Source: JACPYM01 sp963699175 (GTDB taxonomy: Bacteria; Acidobacteriota; Blastocatellia; RBC074). Taken from it: a stretch of DNA of 64,000 bases. Below are positions 53,861 to 62,850 of this stretch, one piece after another. Each line of letters starts with the position of its first letter. The stretch's first letter is position 1. The stretch lies in NCBI GenBank assembly GCA_963699175.1, contig OY969418.1, positions 3,348,001 through 3,412,000 of the forward strand, read 5' to 3'. Both the position numbers and the translations under genes were made by a program. The notes beneath the pieces are model-generated. The model ran no database searches. It was not told where the DNA came from and saw only the letters and a program-made list of their open reading frames with translations.

Positions 53861-55852
53861 ATGAAGTCAGGAATCAAATCAGCGGCGACACTGGCCGTGG
53901 GTTTGCTGCTCTTGCTGGTGGGCTGGAGGCAGCGCCATTCGGAGGCTTCACAACTGGCCTTCAATGCGCCGCCGCATCAGATGGAATTTCTGGGGCGTGG
54001 TGTGGTGGCAGTGCGCACGAGCGCCACGCAGGTCTACATCGGTTGGCGTTTGTTGGGGAATGATCCTGCTGACATCGGTTTCAATCTTTATCGTGTCACT
54101 GGTGAAGGCGCGGCAATCAAGTTAAACAATGAGCCGCTCGCGCAAACGACCAACTACGTTGATGGCGGGGCTGATTTGAGTCAGCCAACCGCGTACTTTG
54201 TGCGGCCTGTGCGCAACGGCGTGGAAGAGGTGAGTAGCGCTGCGTTCAGGCTATCGGCGAATGCGCCCGCGCAACAATTTCTGAACATCCCCATTCAGAC
54301 GCCGCCCGGCGGCACGACGCCCGACGGCGTCGGCTACACGTACAACGCGAACGATTGCAGCGTTGGCGATTTGGATGGCGATGGCGAATACGAGATCGTA
54401 CTCAAATGGGACCCGTCCAACTCCAAAGACAATTCGCAGAGCGGCTACACCGGCAATGTCTTGCTCGACGCCTACCGCTTGGACGGCACGCGGCTGTGGC
54501 GGATTGATCTGGGGAGGAACATCCGCGCCGGAGCACATTACACGCAGTTGATGGTTTACGACCTGGACGGTGATGGCAGAGCCGAGGTCGCTTGTAAAAC
54601 GGCGGATGGGACGATTGATGGAGCCGGTAAAGTAATCGGCGATGCCAATGCGGATTGGCGCAATGCTTCCGGTTATGTATTGGACGGGCCGGAATTTCTG
54701 ACGATCTTTGATGGACAGACAGGCGCAACGCTTGTCACTACGGATTACTTGCCCGCGCGCGGCGATGTCGCAGACTGGGGCGACAATTACGGCAACCGCG
54801 TTGATCGTTTTCTCGCAGCGGTCGCTTACCTTGACGGACAAAGGCCGAGCCTGGTGATGTGTCGCGGCTATTACACGCGCACAGTGTTGGTGGCGTGGGA
54901 TTGGCGCGACGGCCAATTGACGCGGCGCTGGATGTTCGACAGCCGCGATGGCACACCCGGCAACCGCGCCTACGAGGGACAAGGCAATCACAATTTGAGC
55001 GGCGGCGATCTGGATGGCGATGGGCGCGACGAGATTCTTTACGGCGCGTGTGCAATTGATGATGACGGCAAGGGGCTGTTCAACAGCGGGCTGGGACACG
55101 GCGATGCGTTGCATCTTTCGGATATGGACCCGGACAGGCCGGGCTTGGAGTCGTATCAACCGCACGAAGAGCCAGCGAAATATGGGCCGAACGGTTCCAG
55201 CTTTCGCGATGCCCGATCGGGCGCGGTGATCTGGGGCGCGTCGGGCGAAAACGCTGACGTGGGCCGGGGCGTGGCGCTGGACATTGACCCGCGTTACAAA
55301 GGCTACGAGGCGTGGGCGGCGCGTGGCGGTCTGTACTCTTGCAAAGGCGAATTGATTACCAGCCGCCGCCCTGCGCAAATGAATTTTGGTGTGTGGTGGG
55401 ATGCCGATCCGTTGCGCGAACTGTTGGACGGCACGACCATTTCGAAATGGAATTGGCTATCGAGCACGGCCAATACGCTGCTCGCGGCCACGGGCACGGC
55501 CTCGAACAATTCGACCAAAGCGACGCCGTGTTTGAGCGCAGACATTTTGGGCGATTGGCGCGAAGAGGTGATCTGGCGCACGGCGGACAACACGGCGCTG
55601 CGCGTCTACACGACGACGATTCCGGCAATGAATCGGCTCTACACCTTGCTGCACGACCGGCAATATCGGGAGGCCGTTGCCTGGCAGAATGTGGCTTACA
55701 ACCAACCGCCGCATCCGGGTTTTTATTTGGGTGACGGAATGAACGCACCGCCTGCGCCGAACTTTTACACAGTGCGCACGCGCACGCTTGCGCCGCGCGC
55801 GCCAATAAAGCGTGACGCTGCGCCACGCTCGGTGGGGCCACCGGGGAATTGA
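53861..55852 (+). CDS. Secreted rhamnogalacturonan lyase (polysaccharide lyase family 11)
   Basis: A 663-residue exported enzyme. Residues about 5-22 are a signal peptide. An N-terminal beta-sandwich (RLLGNDPADIGFNLYRV) precedes an eight-bladed propeller with calcium-binding DGDG loops (SVGDLDGDGEYEIVLKWDPS, VYDLDGDGRAEVACKTAD, GGDLDGDGRDEILYG), the layout of family-11 rhamnogalacturonan endolyases such as YesW/YesX. These cut the rhamnose-galacturonate backbone of pectin by beta-elimination, needing calcium. ATG 53861 is preferred because the upstream frame has no signal. The neighbouring oxidoreductase and isomerase probably act on the sugars released. Confidence 0.9.
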   Translation: MKSGIKSAATLAVGLLLLLVGWRQRHSEASQLAFNAPPHQMEFLGRGVVAVRTSATQVYIGWRLLGNDPADIGFNLYRVTGEGAAIKLNNEPLAQTTNYVDGGADLSQPTAYFVRPVRNGVEEVSSAAFRLSANAPAQQFLNIPIQTPPGGTTPDGVGYTYNANDCSVGDLDGDGEYEIVLKWDPSNSKDNSQSGYTGNVLLDAYRLDGTRLWRIDLGRNIRAGAHYTQLMVYDLDGDGRAEVACKTADGTIDGAGKVIGDANADWRNASGYVLDGPEFLTIFDGQTGATLVTTDYLPARGDVADWGDNYGNRVDRFLAAVAYLDGQRPSLVMCRGYYTRTVLVAWDWRDGQLTRRWMFDSRDGTPGNRAYEGQGNHNLSGGDLDGDGRDEILYGACAIDDDGKGLFNSGLGHGDALHLSDMDPDRPGLESYQPHEEPAKYGPNGSSFRDARSGAVIWGASGENADVGRGVALDIDPRYKGYEAWAARGGLYSCKGELITSRRPAQMNFGVWWDADPLRELLDGTTISKWNWLSSTANTLLAATGTASNNSTKATPCLSADILGDWREEVIWRTADNTALRVYTTTIPAMNRLYTLLHDRQYREAVAWQNVAYNQPPHPGFYLGDGMNAPPAPNFYTVRTRTLAPRAPIKRDAAPRSVGPPGN

Positions 55853-55855
55853 GAT

Positions 55856-55941
55856 GTCTGACAAGCTGCCAAAGCTTGTTGGGGTCTCCGCGTTGGACAC
55901 ATAACGAAAACTCCGACAAGCTCTGGCAGCTTGTCGGACAG
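55856..55941. repeat. Inverted pair of TCCGACAAGCT palindromes
   Basis: TCCGACAAGCT (55912-55922) pairs with AGCTTGTCGGA (55928-55938), matching the hairpin at 30788-30816. A diverged copy (GACAAGCT then AGCTTGTT) lies at 55858-55887, and the two copies are in inverted orientation to each other. The element begins within a few bases of the lyase stop codon. Confidence 0.88.
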
Positions 55942-55971
55942 CACACCACAATATCGAGGGAGCATGAAACA

Positions 55972-57375
55972 ATGAAAAAATGGCTTGCGCTTGTCTGTCT
56001 GGTTTTATTGACGCTGCTCGGAAACGCATTCAGCACCAGTTCGGCAATCTCTTCCGTTGCCGATCCAGCGCACTGGCCGTCGTGGCGTGGGCCGTCTTTC
56101 AACGGGATGGCGCGCAGCAGCGCACCCGTCGAGTTCAGCGAAACAAAGAACATGAAATGGAAAGTTGCCCTCGCAGGGCGCGGCTTTTCGACGCCTGTGA
56201 TCTGGGGCGACAAAATGTTTCTGACTACGGCTGTGCCAACCGGTAAAACCGCCGCGCCAACAACACCCGCACCCAACACTGATCAAGCGGCAGGCGGCGG
56301 ACGACGTGGCGGCGGAGGCGGGCCTGGTGGCGGTGGGCCTGGCGGCGGCGCTGGCGCGGGCGAGGAGCACAAGCTGGTTGTGCTCTGTCTCGACCGCAAG
56401 ACCGGCAAGACGCTCTGGGAACGCACGGCCAAGGTGGCTACGCCGCACGAAGGCTACCATCGCACCTACGGCAGCTTTGCCTCGAACGCACCGGTGACAG
56501 ATGGCAAGTATCTCTACGTTTCGTTCGGCTCACGCGGAATTTACTGTTACGACCTCGATGGCAAGCTCATTTGGGAGAAAGACCCTGGCGTGCAGATGCG
56601 CATTCGCCTGCAATTTGGCGAAGGCTCGGCTCCCACCTTGCACGGCAATTTACTGATCCATCATTACGACCACGAGAGCGGCTCGTTCGTCGTCGCGCTC
56701 GATAAACGCAACGGCAAAGAGATTTGGCGCGCTAACCGTGACGAGGGCAGTTCCTGGTCTACGCCGTACATCGCCGAGCACAAGGGGCAGCCGCAACTCA
56801 TCATCAGCGCGTCGAAAAAGGTGCGCTCCTACGATCCCGCCAACGGCAAGCTGATTTGGGAATGTGCCGGGCTGGGCAGCAACGTCATCCCGCAACCCGT
56901 ACAACACAACGACAGCGTGGTAGTGATGAGCGGCCACCGCGAGCCAAAGCTGATGGCTATTCGCTTAGGCAAAGAAGGCGATTTGACGGGCAGCGACGCC
57001 GTCGTTTGGAGCCAAACGCGCGGCACGGCCTACACGCCATCGCCGGTCTTGCACGACAACAAGTATTACACGCTGTCAGACAATGGCCTGCTCAGTTGCT
57101 TCAACGCCACGACGGGCGAGCCGTATTACCAACAACAGCGGCTGCCGCAAGCCGACAGCTTCAAAGCCTCGCCCACGGGCGCGGATGGCAAGCTTTACTT
57201 GGCGAGCGAGAGCGGCGTGGTGACGGTCGTCAAAATGGGCGAGAAGTTTGAAGTGCTCTACAGCACGACGCTCGAAGATCAAATGTTCGTCGCCTCGCCT
57301 GTAGTGGCCGAAGGTGAATTGTATCTGCGCAGCAAGACGCATCTTTTCTGCTTCAACGATGGCAAGGCGAAATAG
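55972..57375 (+). CDS. Secreted PQQ-type beta-propeller protein (BamB/quinoprotein-like fold)
   Basis: A 467-residue exported protein with GAGGGAG upstream. A signal peptide (residues 4-24) precedes repeated tryptophan-containing strands (HWPSWRGPSFNGMARSS, LDRKTGKTLWERTAKV, YDLDGKLIWEKDPGV, ALDKRNGKEIWRANRDEGS), the pattern of PQQ-like propeller repeats. A glycine-rich stretch (GGGRRGGGGGPGGGGPGGG) near residue 105 interrupts it. No PQQ-coordinating catalytic acid or cytochrome motif is apparent, so it may be a binding propeller and not a quinoprotein dehydrogenase. Its place in the sugar cluster suggests a role in glycan metabolism, but this is inference. Confidence 0.8.
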   Translation: MKKWLALVCLVLLTLLGNAFSTSSAISSVADPAHWPSWRGPSFNGMARSSAPVEFSETKNMKWKVALAGRGFSTPVIWGDKMFLTTAVPTGKTAAPTTPAPNTDQAAGGGRRGGGGGPGGGGPGGGAGAGEEHKLVVLCLDRKTGKTLWERTAKVATPHEGYHRTYGSFASNAPVTDGKYLYVSFGSRGIYCYDLDGKLIWEKDPGVQMRIRLQFGEGSAPTLHGNLLIHHYDHESGSFVVALDKRNGKEIWRANRDEGSSWSTPYIAEHKGQPQLIISASKKVRSYDPANGKLIWECAGLGSNVIPQPVQHNDSVVVMSGHREPKLMAIRLGKEGDLTGSDAVVWSQTRGTAYTPSPVLHDNKYYTLSDNGLLSCFNATTGEPYYQQQRLPQADSFKASPTGADGKLYLASESGVVTVVKMGEKFEVLYSTTLEDQMFVASPVVAEGELYLRSKTHLFCFNDGKAK

Positions 57376-57414
57376 TGCGACTGAAAACTGCTCTGTGAAG
57401 AGGGAGAATCAACT

Positions 57415-58596
57415 ATGAATCTGAAGGCTCGTTTAATGGCCCCACTGCTGCTCGTCCTGCTCATTGCCACTTCCGCAATGATGTGGCAATCGGCGGCGCA
57501 GCAAAAGGAAAAGTCGGAAGGACTATCCGCCGCAGAATTTTCGCGCTTGAGCCGTGAGTTCTCGGAAGAAGGCGGCTTTTTCCGCTCCGACAATTTCACT
57601 TCCAACGAGACGCCTTATCTGCACGTCGTGGACAAGCTCAAACAACTCGGCGCGACGGGTGGCGTTTATCTGGGCGTCGGGCCTGAACAGAATTACACCT
57701 ACATCGCCAAAATCCGCCCGCGTCTGGCTATCCTCTTCGACATTCGCCGCCAAGCGATCATCCAGCACTTGATGTACAAAGCGGTCTTCCATCTTTCGCC
57801 GAATCGCCCGCAGTTCCTGTCGCGCCTCACCAGCCGGCCGCTGCCGAAGGAAAAAGGCCCAGCGCTCGACGCGCCGATCAACGCCTGGCTCGATTATTTC
57901 AGCGAAGCTCCGGCGGATGACAAGGCTTATGCGGCAAATCTGGCCGCCATTCGCAAAACGATTCAGGAAGATTTTCAGTATCCGCTTTCGGCAGACGATC
58001 AGAAGGGCTTGGAGTACGTTTACAACGCCTTCCGCAGCGCTGGCTTGGGCATTTCATTCTCATTCAGGGCAGACGGTTTCGGCGGCAGCGGCAACTTCGG
58101 TGGCGGCGGTTTTGGCGGCGGCTTTCCCACGCTGAAGGATTTGGTCTTGATGACGGACTTGAATGGAAAGCTCGGCAACTTTTTGGCGAGCGCAGAAGAT
58201 TATGACTACATGCGCAACATGCACGAGAAAAACCTGATCATCCCCGTCGTCGGCGACTTCGGCGGCAAGAAGGCGATTGCCGCAGTGGGCGATTACCTGC
58301 GCAAGAACAATTACACGGTGACGGCCTTCTATCTTTCGAACGTCGAGCAATATCTTTTCCAGGACGACAAATTCGCGGCCTTTGCCAATAACGTGCGCAA
58401 GCTGCCTTTGACTGAAAAGAGCCTCTTCATCCGCTCCGCCTCCGGGCGCATCAACCATCCGGCGCGTTTGCCGGGCCACCGGTCGGCGACGCTCTTGCAG
58501 CAGATGACGGTCTTCTTGCGCGACTTCGACGAGGGGAAATATCAGACTTATTCTGATCTGCTGATGACGCATTACATCGCGGCTGACAAGCCCTAG
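57415..58596 (+). CDS. Secreted LIC_10091-like protein of unknown function
   Basis: A 393-residue protein with a signal peptide (residues 8-28). The segment GGVYLGVGPEQNYTYIAKI followed by RPRLAILFDIRRQAIIQHLM resembles the family named after Leptospira LIC_10091, which has a methyltransferase-like topology without a proven reaction. A glycine/phenylalanine insert (GGSGNFGGGGFGGGF) occurs near residue 225. It is 39 bases after the propeller gene in the same direction. I infer the family by eye, and a role in sugar metabolism is only suggested by location. Confidence 0.6.
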   Translation: MNLKARLMAPLLLVLLIATSAMMWQSAAQQKEKSEGLSAAEFSRLSREFSEEGGFFRSDNFTSNETPYLHVVDKLKQLGATGGVYLGVGPEQNYTYIAKIRPRLAILFDIRRQAIIQHLMYKAVFHLSPNRPQFLSRLTSRPLPKEKGPALDAPINAWLDYFSEAPADDKAYAANLAAIRKTIQEDFQYPLSADDQKGLEYVYNAFRSAGLGISFSFRADGFGGSGNFGGGGFGGGFPTLKDLVLMTDLNGKLGNFLASAEDYDYMRNMHEKNLIIPVVGDFGGKKAIAAVGDYLRKNNYTVTAFYLSNVEQYLFQDDKFAAFANNVRKLPLTEKSLFIRSASGRINHPARLPGHRSATLLQQMTVFLRDFDEGKYQTYSDLLMTHYIAADKP

Positions 58597-58602
58597 TTAC
58601 AG

Positions 58603-58702
58603 ACAGAACAGGGAGCGTGAGCGACCTGCGTCTTGGGAGCTGACGCAATCATCGCAGTGAGCGCAACATTGCGGCGCAGGTCGCTCACGCTCCCCGTTCT
58701 GT
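58603..58702. repeat. Inverted repeat, variant of the ACCGGGAGCG family
   Basis: Arms 58603-58630 and 58675-58702 (28 bases, one mismatch, core GGGAGCGTGAGCGACCTGCG) match the repeats at 13426 and 22272 in ACAGAAC, GGGAGCG and AGCGACC. It starts six bases after a stop codon. The inner part also carries a small GCGCAA/TTGCG palindrome. Confidence 0.9.
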
Positions 58703-58733
58703 ACCGCACCAACCAAACGTGAGGAAACAAAAC

Positions 58734-59711
58734 ATGTATTCGAGAAGAGACTTCGGAAAAATCATGGTCGCCGGTCTGCCACTTTCGCTGGCGTTGGGAG
58801 ACGTCAACTCCAAGATTAACGGCGTGCGGATTGGCGTGCAGTCTTACAGCTTCCGCACGATGTCGCTGGACGAGGCCATCAAAGCGATGGTCGAGATCGG
58901 TATCGGCGAATGTGAACTCTTTTCCGGCCACGTCGAGCCGCGCCCACAACCCGGCCCTGGCGGCCCCGGTGGCGGACGCGGGCCTGGCGGCCCTCCGGCT
59001 GGTGGCCCACCACCGCCAGGCGCGCCACCACAAGGCCCACCGCCGGGTGGCGGAGGCCGTGGCCCGAATCCGGCAGCGCGCGAAGAGATGCGCAAATGGC
59101 GCTTGACGGTTTCGCTCGACCACTTCAAAGCGATCCGCAAAAAATTCGATGACGCAGGCATCAAGCTGCAAGCTTACAACTACAGCTTCAATGACAGCTT
59201 TACCGACGAAGAAATTGATCGCGGCTTCCACATGGCGCAGGCGCTCGGCGTCAAGCTCATCACCGCGTCTTCCACAGTGACTGCGGCCAAGCGTGTCGCG
59301 CCCTTTGCCGACAAGTACAAGATCATGGTTGCGATGCACGGCCATTCAAACATCACCGATCCCAACGAATTCGCCAAGCATGAAAGCTTCGCGGCGGCGT
59401 TGGCCATGTCGAAATATTTCGGGATCAACCTGGACATCGGCCATTTCTTCGCGGCAGGTTTTGACCCGGTTGCCTATCTCAATGAGCATCACGCGCACAT
59501 CACCAACTTGCACCTAAAAGACCGCAAGAAAGATCAGGGCGCGAACACTCCCTGGGGCGAGGGCGACACGCCGATCAAGCAGGTGCTGCAACTGCTGAAA
59601 CAGAAGAAGTGGAACATCCCGGCCAACATCGAGTACGAATATCGCGGCGAAAACACCGTGGCCGAAGTCAGAAAGTGCTTCCAGTACTGCAAAGACGCGC
59701 TAACGGCTTGA
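58734..59711 (+). CDS. Tat-exported sugar phosphate isomerase/epimerase-like protein
   Basis: A 325-residue protein of the xylose-isomerase-like TIM-barrel family. The ATG at 58734 follows GAGG and precedes a Tat signal (SRRDFGKIMVAGLPLSL). Typical segments are GVQSYSFRTMSLDEAIKAM, VAMHGHSNITDPNEF and IGHFFAAGFDPVAYLNE, then NLHLKDRK and NIEYEYRGENT; these carry the metal-binding histidine/aspartate/glutamate positions of the family. A proline/glycine insertion (GPGGPPAGGPPPPGAPPQG) near residue 85 lengthens one loop. It would isomerise sugars released by the pectin lyase, though the exact sugar is unknown. Confidence 0.85.
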   Translation: MYSRRDFGKIMVAGLPLSLALGDVNSKINGVRIGVQSYSFRTMSLDEAIKAMVEIGIGECELFSGHVEPRPQPGPGGPGGGRGPGGPPAGGPPPPGAPPQGPPPGGGGRGPNPAAREEMRKWRLTVSLDHFKAIRKKFDDAGIKLQAYNYSFNDSFTDEEIDRGFHMAQALGVKLITASSTVTAAKRVAPFADKYKIMVAMHGHSNITDPNEFAKHESFAAALAMSKYFGINLDIGHFFAAGFDPVAYLNEHHAHITNLHLKDRKKDQGANTPWGEGDTPIKQVLQLLKQKKWNIPANIEYEYRGENTVAEVRKCFQYCKDALTA

Positions 59712-59744
59712 TGCGAGTAGAGCGCACAGGATTGCGCTGATACC

Positions 59745-59802
59745 TGAGACCCGCAAGCTGAAATCTGATTAACGCCTCACAGGTTTCAGCTTGCGGGTCT
59801 CA
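59745..59802. repeat. Inverted repeat after isomerase gene
   Basis: Arms 59745-59767 and 59780-59802 (23 bases, one mismatch, core GAGACCCGCAAGCTGAAA) with a 12-base loop. No long T-run follows. Confidence 0.88.
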
Positions 59803-59856
59803 ATACAAGTCAGCTCTCTAAAACTGAAGCGGCGAGAAAACCCGCTTGAGTAGCGA

Positions 59857-60088
59857 TAAAAATGTAAGGTTGCGGCTTGGTAACCGCGTAGCGGCGACCT
59901 GAGTTTAGCCCGGCGTTTTCAACGCCGGGGAGCAGGCAACCAACCATCCGCGTCGCGTCAGCGACGCCTGAATTCAACCGTCGCTGACGCGACGGAATGC
60001 TGTTGGCCTAGCTTCCCGTGGGTTGAAAACCCACGGCTAAATTCAATTGCCGCTACGCGGCAAAAAATTACCGAGCCTTACATTTTTA
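59857..60088. mobile_element. Palindromic MITE-like element with nested hairpins
   Basis: Outer ends TAAAAATGTAAGG (59857-59869) and its complement (60076-60088) bracket 232 bases. Inside are matching CCGCGTAGCGG and CCGCTACGCGG arms. Self-folding hairpins are CCCGGCGTT with AACGCCGGG and CCGTGGGTT with AACCCACGG, and GTCGCGTCAGCGACG is matched by its complement. No open reading frame of note is present. It looks like a non-autonomous, palindrome-built mobile element, but no target duplication was confirmed. It fills most of the 637-base gene-free gap (59712-60348). Confidence 0.55.
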
Positions 60089-60275
60089 GCACTATCCTGC
60101 GGTGAAGATCATTCAGTTTCCCAACTCCCATACCTTTGTTTGGTGCCAAACCGCAAAACTCTGCTAAAACGATTGCTGGTTAGGGCATCTGGCCCGGTCG
60201 GCGAAAGGGATGAACGAGCTTGAGAGCTGCAAAGAAAGCTGGGCCAGGCTTTTTTCATCGGATGTCATCTGTAAC

Positions 60276-60304
60276 TTGACATTTACCAACGCCGTCTCTG
60301 TAAT
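60276..60304 (+). promoter_or_regulatory. Strong sigma70-type promoter for the DUF1592 operon
   Basis: TTGACA (60276-60281) is a perfect -35 box. It is followed by exactly 17 bases and TGTAAT (60299-60304), a 5/6 match to TATAAT. It lies 44 bases before the DUF1592 start codon. Confidence 0.7.
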
Positions 60305-60348
60305 CTGCGATCATTCACGAGATTTTCGTTAGCTAGCTGACAACGTAT

Positions 60349-62850
60349 ATGAAAAGTAAGAACTTGGCGCGCGCGCTCATCACTTTGCTCTTCTCACCAC
60401 TACTCTGGTTAGCAGTCGCGCCGCCCGCACAACAAGCCCAAAAAGCGCCCGTCGCCGCTGATTTCGAGAAATCGGTGCAACCGTTCCTGGCCGAGAATTG
60501 CTACGCCTGTCACAACGCCAAACGCAGTTCGGGCAGCCTGAATCTCGAACAGTTCAAGACTGCTGCCGATCTTGCTGAGCACCGCGAGACCTGGGAGAAC
60601 GTCGTGCAGAAGCTGCGCACCGGCGAGATGCCGCCCAAAGGCGCACCGCGCCCGGAGCCAGCGGAAGTGAAAGCAGTCATCGGTTGGATTGAGGGCGAAT
60701 TCGCGCGCGTGGACAAGCTGGTCAAACCTGACCCAGGTCGCGTGACGGCGCGCCGTTTGAATCGCGCCGAATACAACAACACTGTGCGCGATCTGCTGGG
60801 TGTGAAATTCCGCCCGGCGGACGATTTCCCGCAGGATGATTCGGGCTATGGGTTTGACAATATCGGTGACGTGCTCTCGCTCTCGCCCGTGTTGATGGAG
60901 AAATATTTGACGGCGGCGGAACAGGTCGCGCGCGCCGCCGTGTTCGGCCCTGAATTGCTGAAACCCACGATGACGCAGTTGCGGCCCGGTGGCCGCCCGA
61001 TCAAATCGAGCACGACGCCGCTCACCGATTACGACTTAACCGGCTTGAGCCTGCCTAATGCCGTACACGTAACGTATCGCTTCCCTGTTGAGGCCGAATA
61101 TCAAATCCGCGTGTTGTTGGGCGGCGTGCGCCCGCTGGGGTCGGAGCCATTGCCGCTCACTTTATGGATTGACGGCAAAGAGATTCAAACGGTCGCTTTT
61201 GATCCCGAAAAACTCGCTTCCTTCTCGGTTGACCGGCAGGATTTTGGCAGTATGACGCAAGACTTCCGCCTGCGCGTGCCAGCGGGCGAACATTGGATAG
61301 CGGTTTCGATCCCGCGCTTGTATGAAGGCTTGCCGGTCACCTACAACGGCCCGAATCCGTCAAAGCGCCCCGTGCCGCCGCCGCCAGAATTCAAACCGCC
61401 GCGCAACCTGCCGCCCGAACGCATCGCAGAATTTCGCAAGCGTTTTGAAGAGCGAGCAAAAGAGAAAGTGCCGGTGAACGAGGCACGCGCCAGCTACGTA
61501 GAAATCAGCGGGCCGTACAATCAAGCTAAGGGAGCGTCGGCTGAAAGTCTGAAGCTCGTCTACACCTGCGGTCATCTCGATGGTCATCATCTGCCTACCT
61601 GTGACCGCAAGATCGTCTCCAACCTGGCGCGTCGTGCGTATCGCCGCCCAGTCGCCACGCAGGAAGTGGACAGACTGCTCGGTCTGGTTGCAATGGCTAA
61701 GCAGCGCGGCGATTCGTTTGAAGAAGGCTTGGTGCAGGCGCTGCAAGCCATGCTGGTTTCGCCGCATTTCCTGTTTCGCATCGAGCAGGAGCGTTCGGCG
61801 CGGACGACGGCAGAGAATATTCAACCGATCAATCAACACGAACTGGCCTCGCGGCTTTCTTATTTCCTGTGGAACAGCATGCCGGACGATGAATTGCTGC
61901 GACTGGCCGATCAACAAAAGCTGCGCCAGCCCACGATGCTGGCCGCGCAAGTGCGCCGGATGCTGAAGAGTGAGAAGGCCAGCGCGCTCGTCGAAAACTT
62001 CGGCGGCCAGTGGCTGGAATTGCGCAAGCTGGAATCGGTCAAACCCGACCGGCAACGCTTCCCTGAATTCGACAACTATTTGCGCATGTCCATGCAGCGC
62101 GAGACTGAACTATTTCTTGCCAACCTCATCCGCGAAGACCGCAGCATCCTGGACTTCATTGACGCCGATTACACGTACATCAACGAGCGACTCGCCCGTT
62201 TTTACGGCATTCCCGGCATCACCGGCCCGGCGTTTCAAAAAGTCGCCTTGACCGGCAACACGCAACGCGGCGGCATTCTGACGCAAGCGAGCGTTCTGAC
62301 CGTCTCGTCATACGCCACACGCACCTCGCCGGTGTTGCGCGGCAAATGGATTCTGGACAATCTGCTCAACGCGCCGCCGCCGCCCGCGCCACCCGACGTG
62401 CCTAACCTGGACGAGGCCAAAATCGGCACAGCCGCGTCACTGCGCAAACAGTTGGAAGAGCACCGCAAGAACACGACCTGCGCGGCCTGTCACGCGCGGC
62501 TTGACCCGCTGGGCTTCGGGCTGGAAAATTTCGACGCCATCGGCGCGTGGCGCACACAGGACGGCAAGTTCCCGATTGATTCGACCGGTACGCTGCCCGA
62601 CGGCAGGACGTTCAACGGGCCGCAGGAGTTGAAGAAGATTCTGCGCGCCGACCGCGCGGCGTTTGCCGAAGGGTTGACCGAAAAGTTGCTGACCTATGCG
62701 TTGGGACGCGGCTTGGAGCGTTATGACAAGCCGACCGTAAAACAGATTGCATCTCGCGCCGCAATCAACGATTATCGCTTTTCCAGTCTGACGCTAGAAA
62801 TCGTCAAAAGTCTCCCATTCCAAAATCGCAGAGGAGAACGCGCACAATGA
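60349..62850 (+). CDS. DUF1592-type secreted cytochrome c-like protein (DUF1587/1592/1588/1585 group)
   Basis: An 833-residue exported protein. A signal peptide is followed by a heme-binding C51-x2-C-H55 (CYACH) in a planctomycete-type cytochrome domain. A beta-sandwich ligand region and the DUF1592 core follow (RLSYFLWNSMPDDELLRLAD, QWLELRKLESVKPD). The C-terminal half has a second CxxCH (C711-x2-C-H715 in CAACHARLDPLGFGLENFD) and a typical DUF1588/1585 end (LLTYALGRGLERYDKP). Family proteins are exported and electron-carrying, of unclear physiological role. Its stop overlaps the next gene by four bases. Confidence 0.92.
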   Translation: MKSKNLARALITLLFSPLLWLAVAPPAQQAQKAPVAADFEKSVQPFLAENCYACHNAKRSSGSLNLEQFKTAADLAEHRETWENVVQKLRTGEMPPKGAPRPEPAEVKAVIGWIEGEFARVDKLVKPDPGRVTARRLNRAEYNNTVRDLLGVKFRPADDFPQDDSGYGFDNIGDVLSLSPVLMEKYLTAAEQVARAAVFGPELLKPTMTQLRPGGRPIKSSTTPLTDYDLTGLSLPNAVHVTYRFPVEAEYQIRVLLGGVRPLGSEPLPLTLWIDGKEIQTVAFDPEKLASFSVDRQDFGSMTQDFRLRVPAGEHWIAVSIPRLYEGLPVTYNGPNPSKRPVPPPPEFKPPRNLPPERIAEFRKRFEERAKEKVPVNEARASYVEISGPYNQAKGASAESLKLVYTCGHLDGHHLPTCDRKIVSNLARRAYRRPVATQEVDRLLGLVAMAKQRGDSFEEGLVQALQAMLVSPHFLFRIEQERSARTTAENIQPINQHELASRLSYFLWNSMPDDELLRLADQQKLRQPTMLAAQVRRMLKSEKASALVENFGGQWLELRKLESVKPDRQRFPEFDNYLRMSMQRETELFLANLIREDRSILDFIDADYTYINERLARFYGIPGITGPAFQKVALTGNTQRGGILTQASVLTVSSYATRTSPVLRGKWILDNLLNAPPPPAPPDVPNLDEAKIGTAASLRKQLEEHRKNTTCAACHARLDPLGFGLENFDAIGAWRTQDGKFPIDSTGTLPDGRTFNGPQELKKILRADRAAFAEGLTEKLLTYALGRGLERYDKPTVKQIASRAAINDYRFSSLTLEIVKSLPFQNRRGERAQ

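Noticed and set aside
54251..55378. Long minus-strand open frame (375 codons)
   Set aside because: It is antisense to the rhamnogalacturonan lyase propeller; composition is that of a shadow frame.
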